Below, piece after piece: positions 46,289-58,458 of a DNA stretch of 64,000 nucleotides; the first letter of the stretch is position 1; each line of letters opens with the position of its first letter. The DNA is from Pseudoscleropodium purum. Taxonomy: Eukaryota; Streptophyta; Bryopsida; Hypnales; Brachytheciaceae. The notes under the pieces were generated by a model, which made no database searches, was not told the origin of the DNA, and saw nothing but the letters and a program-made list of their open reading frames with translations. The stretch covers positions 1,736,001-1,800,000 of the forward strand of contig OZ017805.1 in the NCBI GenBank assembly GCA_963969395.1, in the 5' to 3' direction. The translations under genes were made by a program, and so were the position numbers.

Positions 46289-49200
46289 TGTCGCATGCGC
46301 AATCTAGGCGTAAGTATCTTTACAAACAAAAACATGGTAAGATGACACGATTTATCATCCCAAGGAATTTCAGATGTTCTCTCAAACTTCAGTATCCGGA
46401 TGATTGTTTTCTCCTCTTCCAACTACTCTTTTCCACTCTTTTTTTGGAATCAACTATTATCCAGATTCTAATCCGGATCCGGTATCACTCGGTTTCCGAA
46501 TATGTCTTTCAATACATTGGTTTTTAATTCCTCTATTTTACCATCGAAGGGTCCGCTCTTGATCTTTCGAAGGGTAGGGACTTCACCACTCTTTCTCTAT
46601 TCACTACATAAGCAAAAACAAACAAACAAAACAAACATCTAAGTACTCAAGGTGTTGTAGTACATAAAGTAGATCCAGATCCTCACAACACTCTAGATGG
46701 CCGATCCGGAATGCAAGTCATTCAAGACTACGTTCACTCCTTCTTACTACAACGATAGATCTTAGGTATCCGGAACTAAAAAGGGGGTAACCTTTCTAGG
46801 TGTAAGACGAATCCCAAGGTTGGCAGACCTTCTAGTGAGTGGGAGTTTCCTCTAACGGTCGCTAATCTCCGCATAGAATCGTTTCCAATTTTGGATCTGC
46901 ACTCATACCATTCTTTATTAAAAAACGGATTATTGTTTCGGTAGTTCAAAAGCACCATGCATAGTTCCTTTGTCACGAGTCTAACACTATTACAATAGTA
47001 CTCCTTCAATCCAATCCAGTTATCCGAAATCTGGATTCCTCTTCACCCGTCCTTTTCACATCTCAACACTTTAAGCAACAAATTAACACAACCTAGATAC
47101 AAGGTTGGAACCAAAATGTCTACCAAGTAGTTTAAATTAAAGAAGGAAATGAAATACACAAAATAATCGTTAGGATGGAATGAGAGGGCAACAAACTTGC
47201 CCGCCCTTAAAAACCAAAACCAAAACCAAAGTCAACGCCTAAAAAGCCAAAAAGGCACGTCGGAAATCAGGGCAACCAACTAGTGAACAACTCGGGATAT
47301 CCGAAACGTTCACAACCCAATTGTCCCTACAAATTTAGAACCCCTAAAATCCAAAACCTAGGCCCACGCTTGGAAATCCCATCCCGGAATGAAAATCCTA
47401 TCCAACTACTTGCTATTTATTTACCTCGCCTTACTTTCTTTGGGTTGCTCCTGCTTTGATTGCCCGAAGTCTTTACCAAAGCCTTCATCGCTGTATTCTT
47501 TGTTGACGACCGAGTTTGAGGCTTATATGAAACTTTTGGAGGTGAATCTTTAGATTCCGTTTCTTTCTCGGATCTAGACTTCAACACCTCCTCTTTCGAC
47601 TCCTCAATCTCCGGATCGTTGGCTTGTGGCAACTCACTCAGTTCAATCTCAGCACGATCTCGCTTTGGTGTCGACTACTGCATATATGAGAAATCTTGCG
47701 AATGAAATCGGGCTGGATTCGTTATTACTCCAATCCGTGCGTCGAGGTTGTCACAAACCGCTAATTTGGGTACCATGAACTTTCCGGCCATAATTTTTCC
47801 AAGTGGTGGAAAAATTAGGATAGAAACTTCTTACTTTGTCAAAATGGGCTTTTCACTTGCCCCTTTCTTTGACTCTGGTACTACTAGTCTTAATGGAATT
47901 TGTGCTTGACTGTCTAATGGACTTGCAGCTAAAGGAAGGATAGACTTCAGTCCCTCCGATTGTGGTTGAATCAAACCACTAGAAGCTTGTTAGATTGGAG
48001 TCTGTCGAACCGAAATATTCCAGAATATGCTCTTGGGGACTTTTGAAAACCCTTCTAAGTCGATGGCCCATTCCGAATCTAAGTATCTGAGCAACTTGCG
48101 CATGTCCTTCAAAACAATCCCCATCCGAGTTTTGAAGTCGACTAGGATCTTTACCATCCTTGATCCGGTCATGTGTCCTTTTTTCTCCAATCAAGTAGTG
48201 TAGAGGTCAGCTCGGATCATCATATGCTTCAGAACCATGACGAGTTCCTTGAGGTTGTAGACGAGTCAAAGAGCCTCCGTCTCCTTCCATTTTTCCACGT
48301 TCAACTCCCCCTCCGTCCACTTGAGTTGGGACTTGAAGCTATCCTTTTCTTCCTTCAACTTCCGGATTTGTTCCTCCTTCTGTTGGAACTCTTTTGGATC
48401 CGGACATTTTTGAATCTCCTCCAAATTTTGGTCTGAATCCACCTTGAATTCACCCGCAATAAAGAGCATGTGATCCTCTAGGTCACCATACATCTATTTG
48501 GCCTACTACATCCACTAAATTCCAGCTTTAAAGAACTCCAATTCTTGAGGATGTTCCGAATCTGGAATCAGTTCCCCTTTTCCGGTGTTGGCGCCTTCCC
48601 TTGTGCAATCGGATCTATGGACTTCCTTTGTTTTTGGTCCACTACTTCTTCTTCCTCTTCCGGTTGCTCTTCTTCTTTGGATTCCTTCTCCTCTTTCTCC
48701 AACTCATCCATAAGGCCGTACTTCAGGATTTTGACTCCAACGTTGTACTGAATTGTCTCCTTTGCACTCAAGACTTCCTTGTGGTGATAGAGGTGGAATA
48801 GATATGGGGTGATAGGTCTATGTTTTGCCCAGCCCACGTGCTTTACTAATTTGTCCACTACCCCTTGAATCACTCTCCCCCAATGGAAATCCGGTCCTTG
48901 AAAGCCTAAAAAATGGTGTTAACCACCGTGATTGTAACCCAAGTAGGTTTTTCTAAATACAAGATTGGAATTAGAAAATTCAATACTTGTCTATGCCTTC
49001 GTTCTTATAGTCACTTACGGCAAAACCCTCTTTCGAGTGGGCCTGACTTCAAAACTTTTTGGCTATGTACTTATCCGCTTTTTCAACTAGTCCGAATTCA
49101 TTCTTTTTAAACCAATAGACATCTATCCAAATGTCTTCCATCCAAGCTACGGATTGACCTCTCACCGTTAACTCATATTGGTTTAGAACTTCATAAATGA

Positions 49201-49842
49201 GTTCTTGGATCATCTCCTTGTTCTTCATACTTCATGGTCTATCTAACAATCCGACACACCCAATACACATGAAGTCCTCCTCTAACTAAGTTCAGTGAGC
49301 CAGATCGGAAGGGATAATTGGACAAACCATCCGAGCTACAATTCTTGTTTTTTGTGCAGGCAGATCGACAACCACCACCATGAATCACCAACAATTGATA
49401 ACCTATTCCGATACTAATCTTTCCGTTCTCTTCCTATCTTGGTCACTAATTCACCACTCTTTCTCTCAACTATACGTTTACCAAATTCAGCAAGTAGAAA
49501 GGGAGAGAAAGAGAAGTGGCGATGGATTTAAATACCCAATGCGCGGCCAATAGTTCCCGATGGAGAACAAGTAGAAAACCATTCCCCCAATGGTCTCCTA
49601 GTTTCCTAGACTAGAAGTCTAGAATGTAGGTTTTAATAAATCTGATACTTTTCTGGATCCCGGATCCATATTGGATTTGTTTCTGTAACATTACTAACAA
49701 TTTTAGTAATCCAGAAACTGACTATTCCTATCATAGTCGTAGTGTAGCAAAAATCTCTAGGAGTTACCAAAAAAAAAATTGCAAGTCTATCTAACCTTAT
49801 TCTAGGCTAATTTTATCTAGCTTGAGTTTCCGTGCTCCCACA
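46289..49842 (-). mobile_element. D4: D-family element, minus strand
   Basis: On the plus strand it starts TGTCGCATGCGCAATC (46289) and ends CGTGCTCCCACA (49842), with perfect 5-bp duplication CATCT (46284-46288, 49843-49847). Length is 3554 bp. It is the best-bounded D copy and defines the family ends: TGTGGGAGCACGG at the 5' end, GCGCATGCGACA at the 3' end. It shares only GCGACA at the 3' end and the ORF with the C family. Confidence 0.9.
47417..49381 (-). pseudogene. D4 ORF relic
   Basis: Starts at ATG 49381 and ends at TAA/TAG near 47417 on the minus strand. Preserved pieces: GWAKHRPITPYLFHLYHHKE (48820), a Glu-rich run then VDQKQRKSIDPIAQGKAPTP (48640), MYGDLEDHMLFIAGEFKVDS and EEQIRKLKEEKDSFKSQLKW (48490-48320), MVKILVDFKTRMGIVLKDM (48150), and a tail ending SGNQSRSNPKKVRRGK. 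It has fewer stops than D1, D2a or D2b. Same family as 39088-40746, with the C-terminal extension of the D group. Confidence 0.75.
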
Positions 49843-49847
49843 CATCT

Positions 49848-52229
49848 CATTTTGAAAAGCATCTTTATAAGAAGAGGATATAGAATTCAATTTTGTTAGC
49901 TTCAATTGTGCTATGAAATGAATAGTACATGTTTCTATTGTAGATGCTTAGAATATGAAGAAGTTAAATTTGCTAATCATAGAAAAGGATGTTGATGTTG
50001 GTTGTTGTTGCCAAACCAACAAACTGATTGTTTTATGTTTGTAAGGTTTATAATGCAGTGTATATTGCATTTACCACAAAAAAAGACGCCAAATCTAGCA
50101 TCAAATCTATATTATAGTAGATATGTAATGGTTTTTAGCTATTTATGAAGTACTAGTTACAATGGATTCAAAATTTCATATTTCTTTAATTACATGTTTT
50201 CTTGCATGTTAGGACAAACTTGTAACAAAAGTACTGAAAAAGCTATTTTTAAGTCTAAAGTTAATTCTATAGTATATATAAATGAATTGTATTTAGTCAT
50301 ACATAATTAAAGCGGCATTGATTTAGTCGCTCATATCTCGAAGTGCACATTCTTCATGCACTGCCTACTAAGCGCTTTCCAAATTAATTAAAAGAGCTTC
50401 ACAATTGCAAGTGGTGTATTTGTCTCTTGTAGTACAATGTAGAAGATGAAGTCAACAACTTTGCAATGAAAATGAAGATTTCAAAATGTCACATCAAGTA
50501 AATGGTAAAGCCAAACTCCTGAAACAGTATGTGAATTTTGGCCATACTTTGTAGAGATTGCCTAAATAAAAAGTAGCTCCTTTTGACGTGGAGAGTACAT
50601 TTGAAGTCCATTGTGCATAATAAGTATTGTACGAATATAGAGGCTTTAAAAATGTCTTTGGAATTTTTTTTGTCTTATACTCTATGTAATATGAAGAAGG
50701 AAAGAAATGTTCATGACATTTGTTGTACACTACCATTTTGACATCTATGATTTCACACCTTCTATTTCTATACAAATTGAGACGTGTGGAAGGCATTGTT
50801 TGATGTAGTAAAGCAAAAGAGAGGAAAAAATATGAATACAACAAGATGGCCGAACATGGTAGAAGCCTAAAAGAGAAGGTGTAAAGTTTTCAAAATTTTG
50901 AATACAAACTTTACTACAAGAAACAAGAAAATATTAGCTTTACATTACAATTGTCAAAAAAAAAATGGAAAATCTTACAATCATTGTCAACACTTGGAGC
51001 ACATTGTCTACAAATCATGAATTATGTGCTATAATAGAGTCCATTTGTTTGCTACAATACACTAAGCAAATTTTTTTGTCTTTATAGTTTATAATAAGTG
51101 TTTTCTTCTGTCAAAGACTTTCTCTGCACATGGGTTTACATAATCGTTCAATCGATTGTATTTGCCATACTAAACACAAAATGTAAACAAGCTTCTAAAC
51201 TACTCTAATTCTTCCATTGTACCTCAAAAGGCAAGAAAGATGCCATTCTAGAGGACTACCATTGCTGAAGACTATTGACATGGTAAAATTTCCTTCCTAT
51301 AAGTTTAATATTTAGTTCATGTAGCATCTTCAGTACTACATGATGTTTGACAGGATTTCATTCAATGAATTTCTGAAACTATTATAGACATACTTCTATA
51401 TTCATGACACTACAATGGACAATGGATTCTTGATGCCATTATTTATCTTGTGTTTCATACTTTTGAAACCTTCACAAATAGTCCAAGCAAAGCGTTCTTC
51501 GTGTATAGAGGGCATTTATCAAGGCCTTCTTCTGGACTATGTTCTTGATTTTTGTAAATATTTGAATTAAAGTAGAACCACATCTAATGTACAACACTAC
51601 ATGCCAACTTTGTCAATTTTTGTTAAGAACTTCTTTCATGGTGTAGAAACAAAAATAGTGGTTACCTTTTATATAGAACGAAATAGTTTTTTTCTTTTGT
51701 TTCTCTTCTTAACGAGCTAACTCTTAGGCTAATGCTTATCATTTTCCATGAAAATATGGTATGCAACAAAAGACATTGTTCAATCAAAACTATTGGTCCC
51801 ACTCATTTTCCATCGCCTCTTTTGTGAAGTTCATTGCAATGCAAAACAAGATACTTTCCCAAAATTGAAGAGGAACCGTAGTAGTAGATATTGTCTTCTT
51901 CCACGTATTTCTATATGCACGGGTTGTCAATTGGAAAAACTTGAAGTTGTTATTCAAAGACGTAACCATCTTTTAGTGAAAACACATGCTATTGTTGTTT
52001 GTATGAAATTTATTAAGAAGTATCTATACTATGTGATTTCCTTTTGAAGTAGTAGCACAGCAGTTTCTAGGATTTCTTGTGGTCTACACTAACTACTACT
52101 ATGCATCGTCACTAGAAGATTAGATAGCTCTGAAGGGCAAGTCATCGTCACTACGTGACCTACTTGCTTGTGAGCTTCCACAAAATCTTCAAAACTATAA
52201 AACCAAATGCATCATAACAGAGTGGAAAG
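49848..52229. other. Unassigned AT-rich DNA
   Basis: No gene is supported. ACTACAAGAAACAAGAAAA at 50913 resembles a CACTA terminus with the first base changed, and GATTTCTTGTGGTCTAC near 52070 is a weak candidate for the opposite end; the pair is not convincing. Open frames such as 50494-50844 are unrecognisable. Confidence 0.35.
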
Positions 52230-52400
52230 CAGGGTTGACAGGACATCTGGACGACCGAGACGTCCAGACGAGGACGCTGACATTCGCGGTCCCGGCAGAC
52301 GTAGCGTCCGTCAGGACCGCCCCGTTCGCTTGTCCCCCCATCCGCCCCGTCCGCTTTGACGGCCCTATTTCCCCCAACCACCCTACCCAAACTGCCCCGC
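52230..52400. mobile_element. Left terminus of hAT-like element E3 (type B end)
   Basis: CAGGGTTGAC at 52230-52239 begins a CpG-rich block with many GTCC/GGACG words. It matches the right end of the MITE (532 read inward): both have GACATTCGCG, then TCCC, GACG and AGCGTCC in order, then TGTCCCCC. The candidate left duplication is GTGGAAAG (52222-52229). No GTCAACCCTG end followed by GTGGAAAG was found to the right in this window, so the far end is missing, mutated or outside. Confidence 0.6.
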
Positions 52401-54050
52401 GATCACTCCCTTAATCCTTAAACAATTAAATATTAAATGAACTGCAATGGTTCGGGATTTGTTATAAAAAAAATTTTAAAAAATGTTTCCTTAGAATTAA
52501 AGGGAAAAGAAACCATTTTCATGAATTATATTAATTTTTTGGGAAATGTAACCCTATTCACTCAAAGTAGACATGTTATATACTTATATCAAAAAAATTT
52601 AAACTTCTAAATTTGTAATGCAAAAGGCTACTAAGAAACTAAAAACTAAAATAAATATATTTTCAAATGCATTCATTGAACACTTAATTTCATATTATTT
52701 CAAGTTTAAAAACTATGAGTTTTAACCCTAAAGGTCCTTGATTCTGTTCTCTTTAAAAATGCTCCAAAACTGCCATTTTTTTGTTCAAGTACCAAAATTT
52801 TGAAAAATATCATTTTTTGACAGATGTGACTGTATGATCTTGTACTAATATATTTGAGAGTATGTGAAAAAAAATTTCAGAAATTTCCACCATGTAGATT
52901 GCAAGATATTAGCGTTTAAACTTTGAAGTGACAAAAATCCTTTTTTTCACCCTGCGAAAAAACGGGCAACTGCGCTTCAAAAGGTTAGATCATTATAAAG
53001 AAATGTTCAAAATGGTTGTGCTTCTCTGGATACATTCTTCAAGGCAAGCTCACTACACATATGAAAATTTTCAGATCATTTGGAGTTGTACAATATATAG
53101 GAAAAAATTAGTAAGTAGAAAAAAATAGAGAATGATTCAAAATACTAAATTGTTAGTAAATTAGTTATAGAATTAAAAAATTTCAATCCAAATGGTGAAT
53201 TGTTGTTATAAACATTATACATCCAGTATTATTATTATTTTTCAAAAATATTGAAATTTCAGTAAAATAATGGACTTTAAAGTTTTTTTTGGTGTTAAGA
53301 TTCTATAACTGCTCGCAAACTAAAAAGCCTCATAACTTTTATCTCAACTATTGAAATGCAATGATTCTAAGGTTTTTGAATATATATAAATTTCAAGAAC
53401 CAATTTCAAATTTTTATTTCTTGAAAAATTGATTTTTTTAGATCTGCTCAAAGCCCAGGACTGCCCGAGTTGAGAAACAAACATCATACTATGCAATAAC
53501 TTTTGACTCATATTCTCAAATGTCATGAAATTTGTGCATATGGAAGATATTCTTCATCCCACATTCTATTAAAAATTTTCAGCCCAAAATATGCAAATCT
53601 ATAGTCACGCGTATGCCCAAAAATTATATACTGCCCCAAAACACATGTTGGTCTTCTAGGGATTCAACCATATAGGAAAAAAAATTAAAACAATGTCTCT
53701 TATAAGTTGAAAGATTATAAAGTTTGACCATGAGTCCATGATAGTCTTGAAACTATGAAAAAATTCCAATTCATTTTCAAAAGGCAAACTAAAAAAGTTT
53801 GTGACTTCAAATATATATATATACTATTTAAAAAATCAAGATTAACACAAATACAAACATAATCAATATAGGCAAAATGTATTGAATTTAATATAGAATA
53901 CCATACATTGTGGACTCAAAAATTTACATATACCATATAGTGTGCACATTTGGTTAATTGCACATACAATTTTTTTCATTCCAACTCTATATTTCTAAAC
54001 TAATTTTTAATGCCTATATAACCTATTCAACTACTACTTCTGCACTACCA
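52401..54050. other. E3 AT-rich non-coding region with a repeat shared with 62575-62775
   Basis: No open frame. The part 52725-52925 (ACTGTATGATCTTGTACTAA, TTCCACCATGTAGATTGCAA, GATATTAG) matches 62575-62775 in the same orientation (ACTGTAGGATCTTGTAGTAA, ATCCACCATTTGGATTGTAA, GATATTAG). Further similar ACTTTTGACTCATATTCTC-type segments occur to 53600. It lies downstream of the kinase-like gene. Confidence 0.5.
52725..52925 (+). repeat. E3-type non-coding repeat, copy 1
   Basis: About 200 bp, roughly three quarters identical to 62575-62775 by eye. Both copies follow a CGGACG-rich block by about 325-425 bp, so they may mark the same part of two related elements. Confidence 0.55.
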
Positions 54051-54052
54051 AT

Positions 54053-55546
54053 CTAATATAAATGGCGGAAATGTTCATCTGGCATTGGCCAATGATATGT
54101 ATTAGAAAATCGCGTAATCACATGGACCAAACCAATATTTTCATCGTCAGTCTTCGAAGAAATGCGCTTCAAGTAAGCATAAAACACTTTTGCAAATTCA
54201 TGAAAGGCAAATTGTGTCGCACTAGGTGTTTTAAGTAGCAAGATGAAATACACCTTTGACATGTTGTTTCTATTTATCCGCCGAGCAATTTTTCGAGTGG
54301 CATACACTTTCAACTTACGTGAATACATTGGAATGACTTCCACATCTGCACCTGTTTTATGCAAATATGCAATACGTGGATCCACCTACCATCTCCTCTG
54401 CAAAGTCTGTTTTATCTCATTTGCTGATGTGAATGTGTACAAAGACTTCATTGGCTGAGAAGCTAAGGTGGTCATGCCCCAATCGTAAACTCCAATGTAC
54501 ACACGTGATTCATCCTCTGGAAAATGCAACAAGATGTTGTCCGGAGAAAGATCATTGTGTAAATGTCCAGCAAGATGCACTGCATACATTATATGCATAA
54601 AGGCCCATGTCAGCTCTGTGTGCTTCTTCCGATATCGCCCTAAACGGTGAGCTTTTACAACCTCCTTTTCGGTTGGATTTGTATACATCAAAAGGATTTG
54701 AATGTTGTCTGAATAGTCCTTATCCATATTCAACATTTGTTGAAGAGTTCCACCGTTCCACCACTACACATAACCTTCACACGTCGTTCCGTGCACCGCA
54801 GCAAACTGTATCATACCCGCGTGTGGAATTCGAACAGCCATTGATTCGTTTTGATGTTCTAACTTTGTAAGATCGGGTCGAGTTTGGTGGTGAATAGATT
54901 TCTTTGCTGCAAACTCCCAATGAGGAAGTATTCCTGAACATCCTTCAATACAGACCTTTCGAATCATTGCATATCCACCTCTCATCGTTTTATTATCAAC
55001 AGGAATTACATGTGCCGTATCTGGAAATGCTATCAGGTGCCGTTTGGTCCTTTCCGCTTCAGCAACTCTATCATTGCTTTTCCACCAAACAATCGAACCA
55101 ACTTGATTGTGCGTTTTGGAGAATGGAGCACATCGCCCTCTAAATAAGTCCGCTTTCAGAATCACTTTTTCAAACTGGGCGTCATTGGGTCGATATTCCT
55201 TGCCATATTTAACCAAAATGACTTTGACATTCCACAAAGCGTCATGAACCTTGTTCTCCAAACATTTAGTGAAGTACGTTTTATGCATTTCGTCACGCCA
55301 CTTCGCCACATTCAATGCATTCAACAACATCTATGTCATGTCTACCTTGAATTTAGACACGCACTCCTCTTGATATCTGATGTACTTATTGTCTAAAGAC
55401 AATGTTGTTTCTGATTCATAAAATTGAACGATGCGCTCGATCATGAATTTTTTGCATTCATCCGAAGGACTTTGGCGAGCTACCTCCAAGTTTGATGGTC
55501 CCTCTTTATGTTTTAGCTTCGCAACCTTCTTCTTCTCCTTCGGCAT
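54053..55546 (-). pseudogene. E3 protein-kinase-like gene with three in-frame TAG codons
   Basis: From ATG 55546 (MPKEKKKVAKLKHKE) one frame runs 498 codons to TAG 54055, with TAG at codons 72, 261 and 387 and no frameshift. Residues about 188-200 (RGGYAMIRKVCIEG) resemble a glycine-rich loop, and AAKKS (213-217) could hold the ATP-site lysine. WWNGGTLQQM (262-271) fits the hinge; the TAG at 261 lies just before it. HLHNDLSPDNILL (about 328-340) is a catalytic loop with Asn in place of Arg, and YDWGMT (354-359) replaces DFG by DWG. Catalytic Asp332, Asn337 and Asp355 are present. The N-terminal 185 residues are unrecognised. Function is unknown; a kinase carried by a hAT-like element is unusual. 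The stops make it a pseudogene unless read through. Confidence 0.65.
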
Positions 55547-55734
55547 TGTGACAAATGAAATTGATATAGATGAAATTATTTAATTTAAATTTGAATTCCA
55601 CGCGCAAATGTCAAAAAAATTGGCAATAAGGGGGCCCCAATAAACCACTCTTGCCTTGCCTAAGAAAGGAGCCAATGGAGGATGAACTACCAAGCTTTTC
55701 GCTCCACCTTGCATTCACAAGGAGCAAAGCAAAA

Positions 55735-55898
55735 GTGAGAATGCGGATGGCCCGTCCGCCCCTCTTATAAGGCGTAGACGGCCCGTTTGCATCATCCGAC
55801 GGCCCCAAACCGTCCGCCTGATCGGACGGGCCGAGGGTGGCGGACGCATCAGTCATTCGCCTCCCCGAAACCCTAGAGCCCCATCCGCCCGATCGGAC
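55735..55898 (-). promoter_or_regulatory. CGGACG-rich promoter block of the kinase-like gene (proximal part)
   Basis: On the minus strand the block contains GATCGGACGG-type words and ends at CGCCTTATAAGAGG, a TATA-like box (about 55776-55763), some 215 bp before ATG 55546. The copia element inserted here, so the distal part of the block is now at 59645-59705. The spacing of block, TATA and gene is the same as in E1 (685-896, ATG 1105). Confidence 0.5.
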
Positions 55899-56152
55899 TA
55901 TTGAGATTACAAAGTTATGTATGAGAGAAAGGCTTTACTTAGATGGTAGAACGATATGAAGCCACATGAGTGGGCTCAACTTAAGCTAGAAGCCTTTCCT
56001 AGTTCTCCACAAACCATGTGGGATAATTAACTACATTGGGCTACCTTTGACTACGAGCAATATCCATGGACTCTAACACTAACTAAGTGTCTAAAGCTAC
56101 TCTTAAGGCTAACTGTACATGGTCTACGCTAGTATGTACAGAATCTCTAACA
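55899..56152 (-). repeat. Copia 3' LTR
   Basis: On the minus strand it starts TGTTAGAGATT and ends AATCTCAATA, so the usual terminal CA has become TA. It differs from the other LTR by few substitutions and a short CAC insertion (ATATGAAG against ATACACGAAG), which suggests a fairly recent insertion. Confidence 0.9.
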
Positions 56153-56163
56153 CTCCCACTTTG
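56153..56163 (-). other. Copia polypurine tract
   Basis: AAAGTGGGAG on the minus strand directly before TGTTAGAG, the usual plus-strand primer site of copia elements. Confidence 0.75.
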
Positions 56164-56194
56164 AGAGTGGTCAAAGGCGCGAAGCCCCATCTTC

Positions 56195-58303
56195 TCAATG
56201 AAGCTTTTGGTGTTGTGGCTTCCCAAGGGCCTTGGTCAGCACATCCATCAGCCTATAAGCCTTGGTTCCCTCACAATAACCAAGGAAAAGGCACTTGATG
56301 CCCTTGGGATCCAATTTCGTCCTCTTGGCACTTGGAACCAATGCATAGGCAATGCACCCAAAGGTGCGCATGTGAGACACGTGGGGCCTTGTCCCACTCC
56401 AAGCTTCTTGCGGTGTCTTGCTTGTCAACGCTTGGGTGGGGCACCGGTTCCTCGTGTAAACCGCATTGGACACCGCCTCCCCCCAAAGCTCAAGCTTCAA
56501 ACCTTGGCCATAAATCATGGCCCTTGCCATCTCCACAATGGTACGATTCACACGCTGAGCTACGCCGTTTTGTTGAAGGGTGTAGGGTGCGGAAGTGTGG
56601 TGCTCAATGCCATGGGCCTTCAAGTACGCCTAAAAGGCCTTGGACACATACTCCCCTCCATTATCCGACCGCATCACTTTCACCTTGCAATCCGATTGAG
56701 CCTCCACAAGGGCCTTCCAAGTCTCAAAACGCCCAAACACCTCACTCTTGCACTTCAACATATACACCCAAATCTTGCGAGAGAAATCATCAATGAAGGT
56801 CACAAAATACCTTGCTCCTCCTATGGACGTGGTCTTCATCGGCCCGCACACATCCGAATGCACAAGCTGCAATGGCTTGGTGGCGCGCGTTGCTCCATCC
56901 TTGGAGAAGGGCTGCCTCGCTTGTTTGCCCTCAATGCACCCCTTGCACACCATAGAACTCCAATCATGCTTGCAAGAAGAGAGGTTCAGACCCTTCACCA
57001 TGTGTTGGAGGCTCTTCATGCTCTTCACATTCAAGTGCCCAAGCCTCCTATGCCAAAGCTCCACAAGGTCTTCACGGGCTGATCCTTGGGCAACACACGC
57101 CATGGAAGTGCCATTCACCTTGGTGAAATGGAGGTGGTACAAGTTGCCCTCACGAGGGGCTAATGCAATAAAAACTCCACTTGGTGAACGCACCCCACAC
57201 CCCACCATGTTGAAATGCACTTTCAAACCTCCCAAAGACAATTTGCTCACCGAAAGCAAGTTGGCATGCAACTTGGGGACATGGAGCACCTCTTGGATTT
57301 GGATCCTTCTGGTCTTCCCCTTCACTTGCACCTCTACAAGGATCTCCTCCATGCCAAGGGCCTCCACCATGCCATTGTCTCCCAAATAAATCTTCTTCCC
57401 CGAAATGGGCTGATACGCGTGGAAGGCATCTCGATGGCTGGTCATATGTTGCGTGGCCCCCAAGTCCACAATCCAAGTGAACATGTTGGCCTTCTCCCCT
57501 CCTCCATTGGCTGCAATGGCGAAATCCTCCTCTTCCTCCTCTTTGGAAGCTTGGTGTGCACTTTCCTTGTCCTTGCCTTGGCTGATCTTGTAATGCCTAG
57601 CAATGTGGCCCGGTTTGCCACACTTGAAGCACGTCCTTGTCTCCTTGAACGCCTTGGTGTTGCCACCTTTTCCATGTCTTGAGACAAGCGCCAATCCCTC
57701 CCCTTGGGCCGCATTCTCCTTGCGCTTGGTCACCTCATGTATCAAGCATGCGGTCACAAACTCCATGGTCAGCTCCTTGGTGGGCCTCGTCTCCAATGCG
57801 GTGATGAGGAACTCATAAGACGATGGCAAGCTTGCCAACAAGGTCATCACCACATCTCCCTCAATCACAGGCGCCTCCAAACAAGCCAACTCATCCGCAA
57901 GAGCCTTGACCTTGTTGACGTGATCCAACAAATCGTCCTCCTCTTGCATCTTGCTAGTGAAGAACTTGCGACGAAGAAATAGGAGGTTGGAGAGGCTCTT
58001 GGTCTCATGGATGTTGCAAAGGGTGGTCCACGCTTGGGCTGGTCCCTTGAAATGGCAAATGTGTGCAATTTGGCGATCCACAAGGTTGATGGCAATGAGA
58101 GCAAAGGCCTTCTTCTCCTTCCTCTCCCATGCCTTCTTGGTCTTTGGATCCGCATCTTCACTTGGAGGCTCTTCACTCCCATCCACCACGTCCCACAAGT
58201 CCTTCTCCGCAAGGATCATCTCCATCTTGAACTTCCACATGCCAAAGTTCTCTCCATCAAACTTGTCGATGATGCACACGCCCTCTCCTCCACTGGATGC
58301 CAT
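56195..58303 (-). pseudogene. Copia gag-pol relic (gag, protease, integrase; no reverse transcriptase)
   Basis: ATG 58303 gives a UBN2-type gag (IIDKFDGENFGMWKFKMEM), a zinc knuckle CFKCGKPGHIARHY at about 223-236 in which the last Cys is Tyr, a protease centre VDLGATQHMTS (about 281), and the GAG-pre-integrase/HHCC region (LWHRRLGHLN, CKGCIEGK). The integrase follows with VHSDVCGP and MRSDNGGEY. TAG at codon 558 (56630-56632) breaks it, and the same frame continues AYLKAHGIEHHTSAPY. The catalytic Glu of the integrase (normally GVAERKNRT) is Gln here (GVAQRVNRT). EGTKAYRLM is joined directly to DVLTKALGKPQHQK, the normal pol C-terminus, so about 700 residues covering reverse transcriptase and RNase H are deleted in frame. 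Non-autonomous. Confidence 0.9.
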
Positions 58304-58458
58304 GGTGACACAGCTTCCATTATGTTGGATTTCACTGGAAGGATTATACTACTCCGGAAGGTCAATCGTGTGGGAGGCAGAGAACATCTATCCCCATGCA
58401 GAGTCTGAAGGGTCTTCTTCTGCTGGTGTCGGTTGGCAGCGGTACAAGTGGTCACAGA

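Noticed and set aside
50912..52080. A non-autonomous CACTA element starting TACTACAAGAAA
   Set aside because: First base differs from CACTA, no clear opposite end or 3-bp duplication; a similar word at 36567 also lacks a partner.
54053..55546. Kinase-like gene as an ordinary host gene
   Set aside because: It lies between an E-type terminus and a CGGACG promoter block, has no visible introns and has three in-frame stops; a host origin before capture is still possible.
56198..57389. Long plus-strand frames over the copia gag-pol (294 and 213 codons)
   Set aside because: They are antisense shadows of the minus-strand gag-pol and have no recognisable domain.
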